A DNA stretch of 64,000 nt. Source: Osmia lignaria lignaria (lineage: Eukaryota > Arthropoda > Insecta > Hymenoptera > Megachilidae). The stretch is from positions 9,584,692-9,648,691 of the forward strand of contig NC_135039.1 in NCBI RefSeq assembly GCF_051020975.1, in the 5' to 3' direction. This document shows positions 9,787 through 21,241 of the stretch, piece by piece. Position 1 is the stretch's first letter. The number at the start of each line of letters is the position of its first letter. Below the pieces are notes generated by a model. That model was not told where the DNA came from. It did not search any database and worked only from the letters and a program-made list of their open reading frames with translations. The translations under genes and the position numbers were made by a program.

Positions 9787-11095
9787 TAGATTGTCCATGC
9801 TGGTCAAAGACAGATTATAGTGAACCTGCACAAAGACCTGAAAAGTACAAACCCGGATATGCATTATATGGACGTTATCCGGTGTTTGTGCGAGAAAACT
9901 GGAATTGGATCATTTAACATTCAGCGAACGCTGTCGCATACAAGGCGACGGGGACCGTCACTTCTCCTTGCAAGAAGAAAGTGCGATTATCCACCTTCGA
10001 GAAGATGACGATAGACCAGAAAGCGCTTTTCCGTTTAAAGGTTCATCAATTTTGGGAACGAAAGGTGCTCCCGACCATCAAATCGCTGCTGGCAGCCGTA
10101 AATGCTGATGGAAGTTTTCCAAAATTCAGGCACACCACCTTGTACAGGATCTTAAAATCTTTGAATTTTAGGTACACCGGCCGGGTGAAGAATTGTGCTG
10201 TGCTGGAGCAGCCCTACATACTCAACTGGAGGGCGCAATATATTCGTACAATTCGCCAGTATAACATAGAGAAGAGGAACGGCCCATATATTATTTGGAC
10301 GAAACATGGGTAAATACTGGCGATTGTCGAAGCAGAGTCTGGAGGGATTTGAATGTGGTGTCCGTACAAGACGCGAAGCGGCAAGGGCTATCTACTGGTG
10401 CACCAGCTTCCACAGGAAGGAGGAAAAGACTTATCGTGCTTCACATTGGGTCAGCTGATGGTTTTTTACCTGGGGACTGCTGTGTTTTGAATCGAAAACC
10501 AACACAGCAGATTACCACGACGAAATGAACGGAGATACGTTCTTTGAGTGGGTTTTGCAGGATCGAGCCCTTATTAAAAGAAAATGCTGTTGTGGTTATG
10601 GACAATGCGCCATATCATAGCCGAAAATTAGAGATAAGACCGTCATCGACGTGCAGAAAACAACAATTAAAGGAGTGGCTTGTATCAAAAGACCATCATG
10701 TGCCTGATACTTGTACCAGGAACAGATTACTCCAAATGGCACGCTCAGTGCAAACAGAAGAAAAATACGTGGTCGATGAATATGCCAGAGAGCATAATAA
10801 AACAGTTTTACCCCTGCCGCCGTACCACTGCGAACTCAACGCCATTGAGCTTGCGTGGACATCAGTAAAGAATTATGTTAAATCCAGGAACACTCATTAT
10901 AATATGCCACACGTAAAACAATTGTTAACGGAAGGGATTGAAGGAGTAACATCGGAGATGTGGACAAATTTTATACGCCACACCATCGGCATTGAGCAGA
11001 AGCTCATGGATATGGATCACTTCTCCCGAGATACTCTGGAAATGCCTACCATCGGCAGTGATGTGGGCATGACTGATACTGATGTTAGCGAGTAA
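9787..11095 (+). pseudogene. IS630/Tc1/mariner-superfamily (DDE_3 type) transposase, frameshifted
   Basis: An N-terminal helix-turn-helix-like part (IVNLHKDLKST to TGIGSFNIQRTLS, about 9795-9940) is followed, after a frame change, by LFRLKVHQFWERKVLPTI and TTLYRILKSLNFRYT. The catalytic core follows: DETWVN (about 10299), VVVMDNAPYHSR (D at 10601) and LPPYHCELNAIELAW (E at 10847). At least four frame changes are needed (near 9940-9990, 10300, 10490 and 10550), so it is dead. The second D and the E are 81 residues apart, much wider than the 34 of Tc1-like enzymes, which fits the DDE_3-type proteins common in arthropod genomes. It would cut and paste its own element; no terminal repeats could be found. 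Confidence 0.85.
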
Positions 11096-11127
11096 TACTG
11101 ACACCACCCCTTCAGACTTAGAAGACT

Positions 11128-11475
11128 TTCATTCCAATTTTGGTAAGTACGATTTCTATATAGCTAATACAAAGATTGTGATCATTCACTCGAACTTTTT
11201 TTCCGGCAATAATCTACGTTCCTGTCAACCTGCTTAAATCAATTTATATGGGATGAATGGATGCATCGAAGAGAAAGAAGAAACTTCTATTTCAAATTTT
11301 GGTGAGTACAATTTCCATATAACTAGTACAAAGATTGTGATCATTCACTCGAACTTTTTTAACAACTGAAATACTAATTACATCAATTACTTTTCTTTTT
11401 TTTGGTAATAATCTACATTCCTGTTAACCTGCTGCAAGGAACTTACACAAGATGAATGGATATAGAGAAGAAGCC
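11128..11475. repeat. Imperfect tandem duplication of about 160 bp
   Basis: Two diverged copies (about 11128-11280 and 11290-11475). Both start with ATTTTGGTRAGTA and share ACAAAGATTGTGATCATTCA, then TAATCTACRTTCCTG, and end with a GATGAATGGAT stretch. Each copy starts at a splice-donor-like GGTRAGTA, so an exon end with its intron may have been duplicated; this is inference. Confidence 0.75.
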
Positions 11476-11940
11476 TGGAAAAAGCTTAACCCTTGGACTA
11501 CGGTTGTCATTATCATCCAATGGACTTTAATATCATAGATTAAAATATTAAAATGAATCAAAATGAATAAATGAAAGCGGATACAGTTAGTGCTGAATTT
11601 GTACTAATTTGTACCACCAAAAGAAATTTTGTACTTGGTACCGGGGCAATTAGATCATTAAGTCCCTTCCCTTCCATAGTTGGGTTTTTCCAGATTATTC
11701 GTATGTTTCCCTTGCAACGAAAAACGAAGCAGAGAAAACGACAGTGTTTTTAAAACGTCAACCGTTTGTCTTATAACCGTTTGTCTTGTAATCGTGACTA
11801 TCTGGTGATTTTATTTTTACTTATTTTTACTTATTTTTTGTGATCGCGATTTTTGTATTGTATTTTAATTTAATTTATAATTTAATTGCAACGTAATACT
11901 AATTTAATAATGTATTCTCGTTCGGCAATATTATATGACC

Positions 11941-12735
11941 AGCTCCTTCACTGAAGCTCAAATTAATTTTGCACAAGTATATGTATGCAGAAATTAGTGT
12001 ACTGTCATTATCATCAATTTCGGGACTTGTAGAGAAGTTTGAAAAAACCGCGAGTATCGCGACACAACATAAGGGAGGCCGGAAGATGTCCGATGAAATT
12101 GTTCAGAATGTGCGGGATCATTTATTAGCAGAGCCATCGAGATATCGTTGAGGCACCTCTCTCAACAGATTGAGGTGCCTTATTCAACGTGTTAAAAAGC
12201 TGCAAAAAGGCAAAGCTGCATCCGTATCGCGTTACAGCGATGCAAGAGCTGCATCCGCCAGACTACTCGAAACGGGTGCAGTTTTGCCAGTGATTCCAGC
12301 ACCTTATTCAATATAATCCCCACATTCTAGATTATACTTTTTTCACGGATGAAGCTTGGTTCTATTTAAATGGATATTTAAATTTCCAAAATACATGGAT
12401 ATGAGTTGAAACAAACCCCAATGAGGCGACGTGCCATACTTCAAACAATAGCCATACAGGAAACAGAAAGTTCTTTCGCAAATAGAATAATTTCCAAAAA
12501 TCTATGGCCACCCCGGTCACCAGATTTAAGTCTTCCGGATTTTTTTTAATGGGAATTTTTAAAATCACGCGTTTACAAGAACAGACCACAAACGATAAGT
12601 GAACTTGAAAATTCTATCCGCCGCGAAATAGAAAATGTTAGTGAACAGACGCTACAAAATGTGTCTAAAAATTTAGAAAAGCGCTTTCAAAGATGCCTGG
12701 AAGCCGAAGGTGAACATTTTCAGCATATGTTGTAA
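11941..12735 (+). pseudogene. Tc1/mariner-type transposase remnant with central deletion
   Basis: The pieces are SSFTEAQINFAQVYV (11941), LVEKFEKTASIATQHKGGRK and VRDHLLAEPS (about 12025-12140), a second HTH piece, FFTDEAWFYLNG (about 12340-12380, first catalytic D), then LWPPRSPDLS (about 12505) and a C-terminal tail ending LEAEGEHFQHML before TAA at 12735. The region that should hold the second catalytic D is missing, and several stops and frame changes separate the pieces. The N-terminal type resembles transposases with a DUF4817-like HTH. It is clearly non-functional. Confidence 0.8.
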
Positions 12736-12814
12736 AGATAAGTGTTTATACATATTCACATAAATAACTATATAAAGAATCCGTAAATGTTTTGGTGATT
12801 ATTTATTTTATAGA

Positions 12815-12905
12815 TTCCTCACCAATTTCGATGATCTTGAAATATGTTGTCAAGGTCATTGTTCTGAACATTTTTTCTCTATACATGTTACCGTCACTCG
12901 ACCAC
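12815..12905. repeat. Solitary terminus related to the 32104-32878 foldback
   Basis: TCCTCACCAATTTCG, ATATGTTGTCAAGGTCAT and ATACATGTTACCG match, with divergence, the arm ends of the foldback at 32104-32878. Only one arm is present here. Confidence 0.7.
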
Positions 12906-13164
12906 CAGAAGAATAAAGGCTCAGATTTTGTCTCGACTGTCAGAACGTAGGATCTCTGTTGTTTTATTTCAAAATCCTTCCTTTTCGTTCGGAGTATCCA
13001 CGGAACCCGTCCGTTAAGTGTGTTAGTAATCAATGTTACGTTTTCCCCGTAACATTTTGGCGATCCTGCCAGGATACCACGAGAAGACGGTCAGAAAACT
13101 TGGAAAACCAGCAAGTCTACGGAACCTGTTGGAAGCCGAGGGATACGTCCGGCAGATCCTTTCA

Positions 13165-14100
13165 GGGGTATAGTTCCGAATAGCCCCGGCGGAGGGGGTG
13201 GTCCCCCTTTGGAGGGGGGAGAGGAGGGAGGGGGAAGACCCCAAATATCAAACGGTATCCACATCAGACCAGTAGTTTCGGAGATATTAATTAAAAACTT
13301 TCGCAGAATACATAGAATTCTGCCTATACAGACATGACTAACACAACCATCCCCGCTGTAGAAATCGTGGTCGTCGAGTGTCAAGTAGCCGATGACACAG
13401 TAGGGGGTCTCGACCTGAGTATCTATAGGGTGTCTCATTCAGTTGTGATCATTGTACCATTTAAAGTAATTTGTATTTAAAGTAATTTTTAAATATTTTT
13501 AATTATTCTTGTGTTTTAGGCTTTGCCCCTCCCCCGGCACCCCCGCCACGGAGAATATAACCTAACCTAACCTACTACGGTTTGATATTCGTAGGCGAAC
13601 AAAGTGTTACCTTCTGTTCGTATATGTATAACTGGCAAATTCGCCTTACATATGCCTTACATTATTGGGTAAAATTCTGTGTAAAGTTGTTTGCGAATAT
13701 TTCGACAGCTTGTTATTTCCATTAAAAACAAAAATCATATTCGTATTCAGCATATCAAAACGAGTAAAACGACGAGATTAATGTAAACGTGAACCACAGT
13801 TTACAAAATAATGCGCTTTATATATATACGACACCCTGTAGAAACCCAGGTCGAGACCCCCTACTGTGCCATCGACTGCTTGACGCTTGACGACCACGGT
13901 TTCTACAGCGGGGATGGTTGTGTTAGTCATGTCTGTATAGGCAAAATTCTATGTATTCTGCGAAAGTTTTTCATTAATATCTCCGGAACTACTGGTCTGA
14001 TGTGGATACCGTTTGATATTTGGGGTTTTCTCCCTCCCCCCTCGCCCCCCTCCAAAGCCCATGTCGATCGGCCACCGGGGCTATTCGGAACTACAGCCCC
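13165..14100. repeat. Foldback element, family A (copy 1)
   Basis: The arms 13165-13440 and 13820-14100 are inverted copies, ending TAGTTCCGAATAGCCCCGG and CCGGGGCTATTCGGAACTA. The loop holds CCTAACCTAACCTA at 13561-13574. The arms also share GAGATATTAATTAAAAACTT-type sequence with the copies at 15092 and 45037. ORFs in the arms are by-products of the repeat. Confidence 0.9.
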
Positions 14101-14103
14101 TTT

Positions 14104-15091
14104 TCAGTTGGTATTGCAGACCAAAGGAAAATCAGGGTAAGCCGAAACACTGGCTTTCCTCCTCCAATTATCGACATCAGTGACGAGGAATCCTTTCCCA
14201 TATCCTCCACCAAGATGCCCAATTTCATCGAGACGGCCATTCTGGCACTTAGCAAAACAATACAAACCCTTGGTACACAGCCAGAAACGATAACTGAAAG
14301 TATCTCGGCACTACGGTCCGAGAACGAGAAGAGAAGATTGGAGAACCAGGCCATCCAGAAGATCCTGAAACCAGTGCTTACGGACGACGATGCTACCACG
14401 GGGGCGTCTGGCATGTACCACCCTGAGGAAGAGGAGCTAGGGGAAGGAGATCAGCCACCAGGGCAGCAGTTCCAACAGCCCCGACCATCTCGCCGGCACA
14501 CCGAGGTAACCGCATTAAGCGGAAACGATCATCGAAATAAGGAACCCAGGTATGAAGGGTGTCAGTTAAAATCCGCCAAAGATTTACTTGACACAATTAA
14601 ACCGCTCAGGGGACGAGATGACTCGGGAGTGGAAGATTTTATTAGAATGCTTATGCGCGCTAAATCACGATGTTCCGAACCCGACATTTTACTTGATAAA
14701 ATTCTTGCGACAAGAGGTATTGAAAACGCGGAAAGGAATATTCGACATTAGCAAATCACGTGTTACGACGAATTTTTCGAGGCATTAAGAACGTACGTGT
14801 TCCCAACCGTTTCCCCGGATAACGCGCGAGACAAAATGCATAGCATTTTGCAGGGTAGAACTGAAAGCGTCATGAGTTACACTCTTCGCTTCGGGCAACA
14901 ATTAAACGAGTATAGATACGCCATACAAAACGAACACGCGCAGCCCACCACTAGGCAAATCGCCCTTAGTATTTGTGATAAGGAAGCAACCAAAACCTAT
15001 ATTAAAAATATGCCGTATGAAATCGGCACGTTAGTTTAACCCAATAAGCCCAACAGCATCTCGGAAGCACAAGGCCATGCTTCGTACTTGG
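14104..15091 (+). pseudogene. gag: Ty3/gypsy gag remnant
   Basis: One frame runs through the region and is broken only by TAG at 14749-14751 and TAA at 15037-15039. The middle is acidic (PEEEELGEGDQPP). The second half has capsid-like features (LDTIKPLRGRDDSGVEDFI, DEFFEALRTYVFP, LQGRTESVMSYTLRFGQQL, YIKNMPYEIGTLV) typical of Retrotrans_gag-type proteins that coat the element RNA. It stops abruptly where a family A foldback begins. It could be from the same family as the pol at 1-4569, but that cannot be tested here. Confidence 0.8.
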
Positions 15092-15950
15092 ACTTTCGTA
15101 CAATACATTGAATTTTTCGTATACAGACGTAACTAACACAACCGTCTTCGCTGTAGGAAGCTGACATAGTTAAGTGTCGAACAGCCATTGACACAGCGGG
15201 GGTTCCAACCTGACTATCTATAGGGTGTCCTATTTAAAACTTTGGAGATACGACGACTGTTGTGTCGTTGCCGGCCGCCTACTAGCGGCCAGAAATTTAT
15301 CTACCCTAACCTAACCTACGTATAAATCAAATGTGTTTAATTCCTTGAGAATTAGTAATACAATATAAAACATAACGTAATGTAACTAAAAAAATAGATT
15401 TTACATGGTACACCCTATAGAAACAGAAGACGATATTGCTATGGTGTGAACGGCTGTTCGACACTTCACGATGACGGTTGCTACAGCGAAGACGGTAGTG
15501 TTAGTTACGTGTGTATAGGAAAAATTCGATGTATTGTACGAAAGTTTTTAATTAATATCTCGGAAACTAATAGGAAGCCGAAGATATCACTGTAGCGGTG
15601 TTGTTGAGTTGGCAGCACTGCTCCCCGCTCGGTATGTTGTTGTTGCCGGCACTGCCGCTGTTTTAAAAAACAGTGAGCTAACCTAAAACGGTGTCAATAA
15701 AGAAACCTGTTCACCACGCAGTGATTTGATCGAAACACCCATCCTGAACAGGTGTAAATACGCTCGTGTCAGTCTTACGCTGCCAGACGACGATAGCATT
15801 GATTCCTTTAGCAGTAGTCCAAATACAAAACATATTTCGATCACGCGGCAAATTGCAACATCACTTTATACTTGGGGTCGTCTACCTGCTCCCAACCAAC
15901 CCTCCAAATTTCATCTTGATCGGCGACCGGTCGTATTCGGAACTACAGCC
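15092..15950. repeat. Foldback element, family A (copy 2), left arm truncated, interrupted by a solo LTR
   Basis: It matches the intact copy at 45037-45735 almost base for base in the inner arms and loop, including CCCTAACCTAACCTA at 15304-15318. The outer part of the left arm is missing at the junction with the gag remnant. The right arm is split by the solo LTR at 15591-15860. Confidence 0.9.
15591..15860 (+). mobile_element. Solo LTR with 4-bp target duplication
   Basis: 270 bp starting TGTAGCGGTG and ending TTGCAACA, flanked by TCAC at 15587-15590 and 15861-15864. The empty site can be read in the related copy near 45645. AATAAA at 15696-15701 fits an LTR poly(A) signal. Gypsy or BEL/Pao class is possible. 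Confidence 0.88.
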
Positions 15951-16060
15951 TTAATTTTTCGTATATTTAGATATTTAGATAATACCGAATTAGAATAAAA
16001 AAATTAAAAACAATTCTATTTTTGCACTTGTTTAGTTGTATTTTAGTTCTATTAATTATA

Positions 16061-16531
16061 CAGTAATGCTTCGAAATAAGCAAGTGGTTTCTGCTTCGAA
16101 ATAAGCAACTCGCTATCCCCTCTTCTTTGTTTGAAGTCGCCCGCAAAGTGAGAGGTACGAGAAATGAGTGATAGGTCCTTGAAAGCGCGAAGCCGATGTT
16201 TAGGGTAATAAATTTCACGCTTGACTGAGCAGTGACAGCGGTTAGTAAAAGAAGGATAGAATATATATAATGCTTTCTCAGTCGGGTATATTTGCTTCGA
16301 AATAAAGCATAGTGCGAGAATGAGAGGGTATGCTATATTCTATCCTTGTTCAAAAAATAACATTGCTGCTCGGCCGATCACTTTATGATTTGCCGCTACC
16401 TCGGATCTCTCACTCGTTTCTCGCGTTCTCTATCGTCCCGTTTCGAGAACAAAGTCAAGCCGAATAGCAACCTGCTTCGAAATAAGCAACTGTTCGGTCC
16501 CGAATCACTTGCTTATTTCGAAGCATTACTG
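16061..16531. mobile_element. Tc1/mariner-type MITE, 471 bp
   Basis: Perfect 26-bp terminal inverted repeats start CAGTAATGCTTCGAAATAAG and are flanked by TA at 16059-16060 and 16532-16533. Extra copies of GCTTCGAAATAAGCAA inside suggest sub-terminal repeats. No transposase. Confidence 0.9.
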
Positions 16532-16839
16532 TATTTAGTATATATATATTTATTATATTTGGTCAAAAGTCGATTTAGAGACGTTTTTAATTTTGGCCAT
16601 GAAAAGCGGGTTCCTGAACCACTGTGCATCGGCTCATAGCCGATGCATGCGGTCATTTATGACCCATGATCAGTTGCACCACGTGCAACTGTAACGTAAT
16701 TAAAACAACACACAAACACATATATTACTCACCGAAATTACATAACCTACCGCTCGCATTTTCACCACCCAGCTATTGTAAAGAGCGTAAACGGAACATC
16801 AAGGGGTTTTTTATGCCGCAAGGCTTTTTCCCCTCATTA

Positions 16840-17794
16840 CAGTAAAACCTGGATAAATTCAACCAAGATTGGAACCCAGTGGTTGCGTTTACCTAAGCAC
16901 GGTATCGAAGCTCGGATGACACGCGACGACCAGCTAAGCGTGAACGTAGAAAGGGACAGACAGTGGTGGAAAGAGAGAGGTCCGAAATCAAAGGAAAGAG
17001 CCGAAACGTATCGGTGTGACTAATACTAATTGAATCAAAAAACTTTTTTATTTTTGACTTTTTTTGAGTGAAACTTTTACTAGCGCATTGGTGAGATTTT
17101 TGTGAGTAAAGTGGTACCAAACACGATATAGTTTCAATTATAATTACTTGCTAAAATTGATGTTATAAGTTGGCGAAAAGCAAGAAAGATCGAAATCCAA
17201 ACCAGTCGCGGTGTCGGCTTTGGTTTCAAAGGTTTCATTTATCCTAGCGAGGAGTCGATTCTGGGCATTTAATGTTTCATTTATTCAAGCAAGGAGTCGA
17301 TTCCGGGCATTTAATGTTTCATTTATTCAAGCAAGGAGTCGATTCTGGGCATTTAATGTTTCATTTATCCAAGCGAGGTGTCGATTCTGAATCCGTACAC
17401 ATGTTTTCTTTGTAGCCAACATGCCGATTCTGTGTCCGTACACATCTTTTGTATTCAGCCGACATCATTTATATTCAGTCGTGGTCTCAATTCTATGTTG
17501 CTTATTCTATTATTATTGTTTATAAATATAATTCAACCTATATCGAGTTTGGTATCATTTTAATCAGAAAAATCTCACAAATGCATTAGTAACAGTTTCA
17601 TTGAGAAAAAGTTAAAAATAAAAAAGTTTTATCGTTGAATTAGTATTAGTCACACGGATATTACGGTCGGATCATATTACACGGTTTCCTCGTCGAGCGG
17701 CTCGGTTCGCCTAGGGGGATCCCCCCAAGTGGAGGGGATAGCGATGTTTCATTTATCCAAGCATTCTTTCGTTGAATTTATCCAGGTTTTACTG
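16840..17794. mobile_element. TA-flanked inverted-repeat element, 955 bp
   Basis: 24-bp inverted ends start CAGTAAAACCTGGATAAATT, with TA at 16838-16839 and 17795-17796. An inner inverted pair (near 17020-17120 and 17560-17650) contains CCAAACACGATATA-type sequence also found at about 48940, 50965, 56060 and 61400. No transposase ORF. A GGGGGATCCCCC palindrome lies at about 17715. Confidence 0.88.
17228..17385. repeat. 42-bp tandem repeat, about 3.7 copies
   Basis: The unit is TTTCATTTATyCAAGCrAGG followed by AGTCGATTCTGGGCATTTAATG. It lies inside the element above, and a partial unit recurs at about 17743. Confidence 0.9.
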
Positions 17795-17941
17795 TATATC
17801 GATCGGGCCAATAAACGTGTATTTCTTTCGGCTCAAATTTGTCTAATTTTATTTATTAAAATACCCTCCTCCTCACTCATATATAACCTATACTTGAAAC
17901 ACGGGATTTCTCCATGTTGGAGAGATTTCGACAATACATTT

Positions 17942-17998
17942 TTTGGTGCCTCATGTGAGGATTGAACTCACAACCTCTGATTTACGCTGCATGTAGGT
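17942..17998 (-). repeat. tRNA-derived 3' half (T-arm and acceptor end)
   Basis: On the minus strand GTGAGTTCAATCCTCAC forms a perfect 5-bp T-stem with a TTCAATC loop, followed by an acceptor-like ATGAGGCACC. No 5' half is present; the sequence runs into the end of the transposon at about 18003. It is a fragment, not a gene. Confidence 0.55.
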
Positions 17999-18600
17999 AT
18001 AGATGATAAAAAATACACGGACTGTTTTCAACGAAACATAAGGATGTATTGGCACATTTAGAAATATAATATATCTATGAAACGTTTGTTAGCGTCAGCA
18101 CGTGTTCAAGGGCTGACACGTGGCAGGGTCATTGCATTTGGGGCTTTGACCTGCTTTTCAACGATTTCTCGGGATTCTTTAGGCTATCGATAACCCGAGC
18201 CATACATCTCTCATCGAACTTAGGCCGGCGGTAGTTGATACTTGAGGTGCGACGAATTCTAAGAGTCGCGGACGTTTTGTTTATGGAATGGCGATAGAGA
18301 GTTCGATCGCCGATCTTCAAAGGAACGCGCGTGCATGGTGCTGCATGGCACGTGTAAAAAGATAAGGATTTTCTAGAAGGATTTGGCCACGGAGTGGGGA
18401 AGATCTTGCATCTTCTGGTAGGAAGACCACGAGGAACAGCATGGAACCGTTGAAGGGAACCAATCGGTTTAAAACGTCAAAAATTTATAACACGTTATTA
18501 TTATACTGTTGGCATGACTGCTATATCCGGGGAAGTCCCGAGATTCAAGTTTAATATTCATTTGTCATAGTTTTCCATTAATAGAGCGATGATTATAAAA

Positions 18601-19882
18601 ATGAGTCGAAAAACGAGAGAAACGACAATTTCAGAAAGAAAAACAATACTAAAGTTATCAGAAAAAGGAAATTCGTATTATACGATAGCTGAAATAGTGA
18701 ATAGAAGTCGTTTCACGGTAGAAAGTGAAATTAAACAGTTTACTCATTAAAAAAATGTAATAAATAATGTAATACCGCGAAATGGTCGTCCACAAAAGTT
18801 AACAGATTGAGAAAAAAGAGAAATCACCAAGATAGTAAAAAAACCCTACAGTTACTTCTACAGTGATAGCGACATAACTAAAAAGTAAAAACAATATAGA
18901 GGTCACCCCATAACTAGCCGGAGAGTTCTTAAAAGTGCTGGATACCATTCAAGGATCGTTAGAAGAAAACCATTAATCATTAAAAAAAAAAAAAAAAAAA
19001 ATAGAACGATTAGAATTTACAAAAATATAGGCTGTTCTTCGGAAAACCGTCAAGCTCTGATGTAGATCAAATTTTGCATGTAAGCCCCTTTTTGAGAAAG
19101 GTAATAACTGTGAGAATGGTTTTTGGCGACTCGAAAAGATTTTTCTTATAATACCATTTTCATGTCATTCCATACCTTACCTATTTGTGTATTATACTGT
19201 CGACATGGAAATGCTGTTTGCTGTGTGTATTCCGGTGTTCGGAACAGTTCACACCATTATAATGGGTTGTGTCGGCAAGGTAGGGAATGACATCAAAATG
19301 ATAAAAAAAATTTTTCAAGTGGCCAAAAACCATTTTCACAGATGTTTCCTTTCGCAAAATCGAGCTTATTTGCAAAATTTGGCCGAATCGGAGCATGACG
19401 GTTTCCCGAAGTTTCGCCAAAATATATTTATACGAAAATTTGAATTTTGGGATTTAATACTTTTCTCTGATGAAAGTAAATTCATGATTTTTCGATCTGA
19501 TGACCAAACAAAATATGGCGAAAACGGAACCCTGAGTTGGATTCAAATAACATCGTACCAAGGGGGCGGTACCTAAATATTTAAGTATTCTAAAGCAAAA
19601 TTAGAAAAACGGCGTAGAAATGATAATGACCCTGAACAGAGCTTACATTGTCCGCCATGGATCGTTTTTAACGCACCCCATATATTACCAACCCGTCCTC
19701 AATCTCCAGATTTAAATCCGATGGAGCGCATTTGCAATGAACTAGAGAGAAGAACTCGAAAATACCCTATTCAGACAGAATGGAATAATATCGGTTCAGA
19801 AATAACGAAAAATTTAGTACATTCGATGCCTAACAAGTTAAAAAGTGTTATAAAAAGGAAGGGACTGAAAACAAAATATTAA
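18601..19882 (+). pseudogene. Tc1-like transposase, broken and interrupted by a foldback
   Basis: It starts at ATG 18601 with an HTH domain (ISERKTILKLSEKGNSYYTI, NRSRFTVE), then scattered pieces such as GRPQKL and RRVLKSAGYHSRIVRRKP. A 385-bp foldback (19031-19415) interrupts it. The catalytic pieces FWDLILFSDESKF (about 19445) and RPQSPDLNPMERICNELE (about 19690) follow, and the protein ends KRKGLKTKY at 19882. Stops and frame changes are frequent. The second catalytic D region is damaged. Confidence 0.8.
19031..19415. repeat. Foldback element inside the transposase
   Basis: Arms of about 155 bp (19031-19185, 19262-19415) are inverted copies. They share, for example, TGTGAGAATGGTTTTTGG with its imperfect complement near 19325-19343. 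Confidence 0.85.
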
Positions 19883-19982
19883 CTTCAATGTTCAATAATA
19901 TACATACATTATAAAACAGTAAGTATGCCAATACTTATGTTTTGCTGAAAATAGTCTTTTATGTATTTTTTATCATTTAGCT

Positions 19983-20752
19983 CTATTGTATGTGTTGGAA
20001 TTTGAAATGTTTTGCCAGGTAATTCGCGAACCTTCTTCGGTGATGCGTCCTTCCGGTTGGAGGGCGCTGGTGCGGGCGTCTTTCCCGCTTTCTTGCGTTT
20101 TTTTTCTTTCAGACGTTATATTAACATACGTGATTAAAGATGTATCTTTTGTTTCTTTATTATATATTTAATCTTAAATAAAGTATTGGTATAATAAAAA
20201 CCATCAGTATGGCTATCCAACAATAATAAATTATAATATATTTAAATCTTAGACTTCAAAATTATATTTTATTAAGATAAAACTTCGTTTTGGTGGACCA
20301 AAAATTAATGGTTCAAAAATATCAAACCTTGTAGATATCAATCTGAAATATCCAAAAATACATGTTCCGTGAAGAACGGGATCCTAAGTTATAAAGTTTA
20401 TTTCTTTTTCCTTTGCTTTTGTTTAATTTCCAGCGACGCTGCGAGTTGACCAGCCATTGTCAAATTTTGTACATTTTTTCTGATGGTTACCATCTGAGGG
20501 TTAACTTCGCAGTTTCGTTGGAATCATTTCTTAGAATAGGATTTTTTTTCATAACTTATTAACAATAGCGATGCCTTCGAGTGGCTGGCGATTTGTACGC
20601 AGAATGACATATGGGGTGCAGACCGCCGGCGCGCGTTTATGACACGCAAGCCCGTAGAGTCGTTTTTGAGAGTCTTGTTTATTTCTAAAATCTAGTGATT
20701 TATACTTTTCTGAATTTCTACGTCCTCAACGACTAATTGCCTGTGTCGTAAA
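19983..20752. other. No gene recognised
   Basis: AT-rich, with a few short ORFs lacking motifs. A slightly GC-rich patch at 20570-20650 shows nothing identifiable. Confidence 0.5.
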
Positions 20753-20756
20753 CGTG

Positions 20757-20847
20757 AATTTCCATAGGGTCTTGTGACCGGGCCAAGTGGCCAACACTTG
20801 GGTCAAGCTATGGGACTCAGGCCCGACGGAAATTCCACTACGTTGCC
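20757..20847. repeat. Compact multi-stem inverted repeat
   Basis: Nested complementary segments: GAATTTCC with GGAAATTC, CCATAG with CTATGG, GGGCC with GGCCC, and an inner CAAGTG-gccaa-CACTTG hairpin. It may be a small MITE or a structured RNA. Confidence 0.5.
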
Positions 20848-21241
20848 GAAGTTCTATGCTTTCCGTCTACCACTTCCACTACCACCTTACTCTTCACGAC
20901 ACGCGTTTCGGACGCACGGGGTGGGTGGAGTCAACTACATTGTCTCTGATTGGCAAGGATTTTTCATGGGGGCCGACTTTCAAAATACATGAAAGCATAA
21001 AAATACTTGGAAGAGTCGGCCTCAGGCAGTATAAGAAAATTCACGAGCAACACATCACCCTCTTCAAGGGAAGCATTTCTGTACCACTTATAAAGAACAT
21101 TGTTATATTGATTCGTATACTTAATTGCTAAACTCTTTTGGATCATTAAATAGTTCAAGTTTTTTCACCTTATCTGTGTCAATTTTACTTTTGAACATTA
21201 TTTCAAACACCCTCAAATAATTCTTACCCCTACCGTCTTAA

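Larger units (their letters stand above)
18003..19982 (+). mobile_element. Degenerate Tc1-like transposon
   Basis: The ends at about 18003-18060 and 19922-19982 are imperfect inverted repeats sharing TGATAAAAAATACA and CrAAACATAAG. The span carries the broken transposase at 18601-19882. Extra sequence at about 18065-18480 is related to 30050-30330 (CACGGAsTGGGGAAG, TCTTCTrGTArGA) and is probably a later insertion. Confidence 0.7.

Noticed and set aside
13091..13438. Paired ORFs at 13091-13438 (reverse) and 13811-14140 (forward) with similar peptides
   Set aside because: Again both arms of a foldback; the proline runs come from C-rich tracts.
13200..15600. CRISPR-like array from the regularly recurring CCTAACCTAACCTA motifs
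   Set aside because: Insect DNA, no regular spacing, no spacers; the motifs sit in foldback loops.
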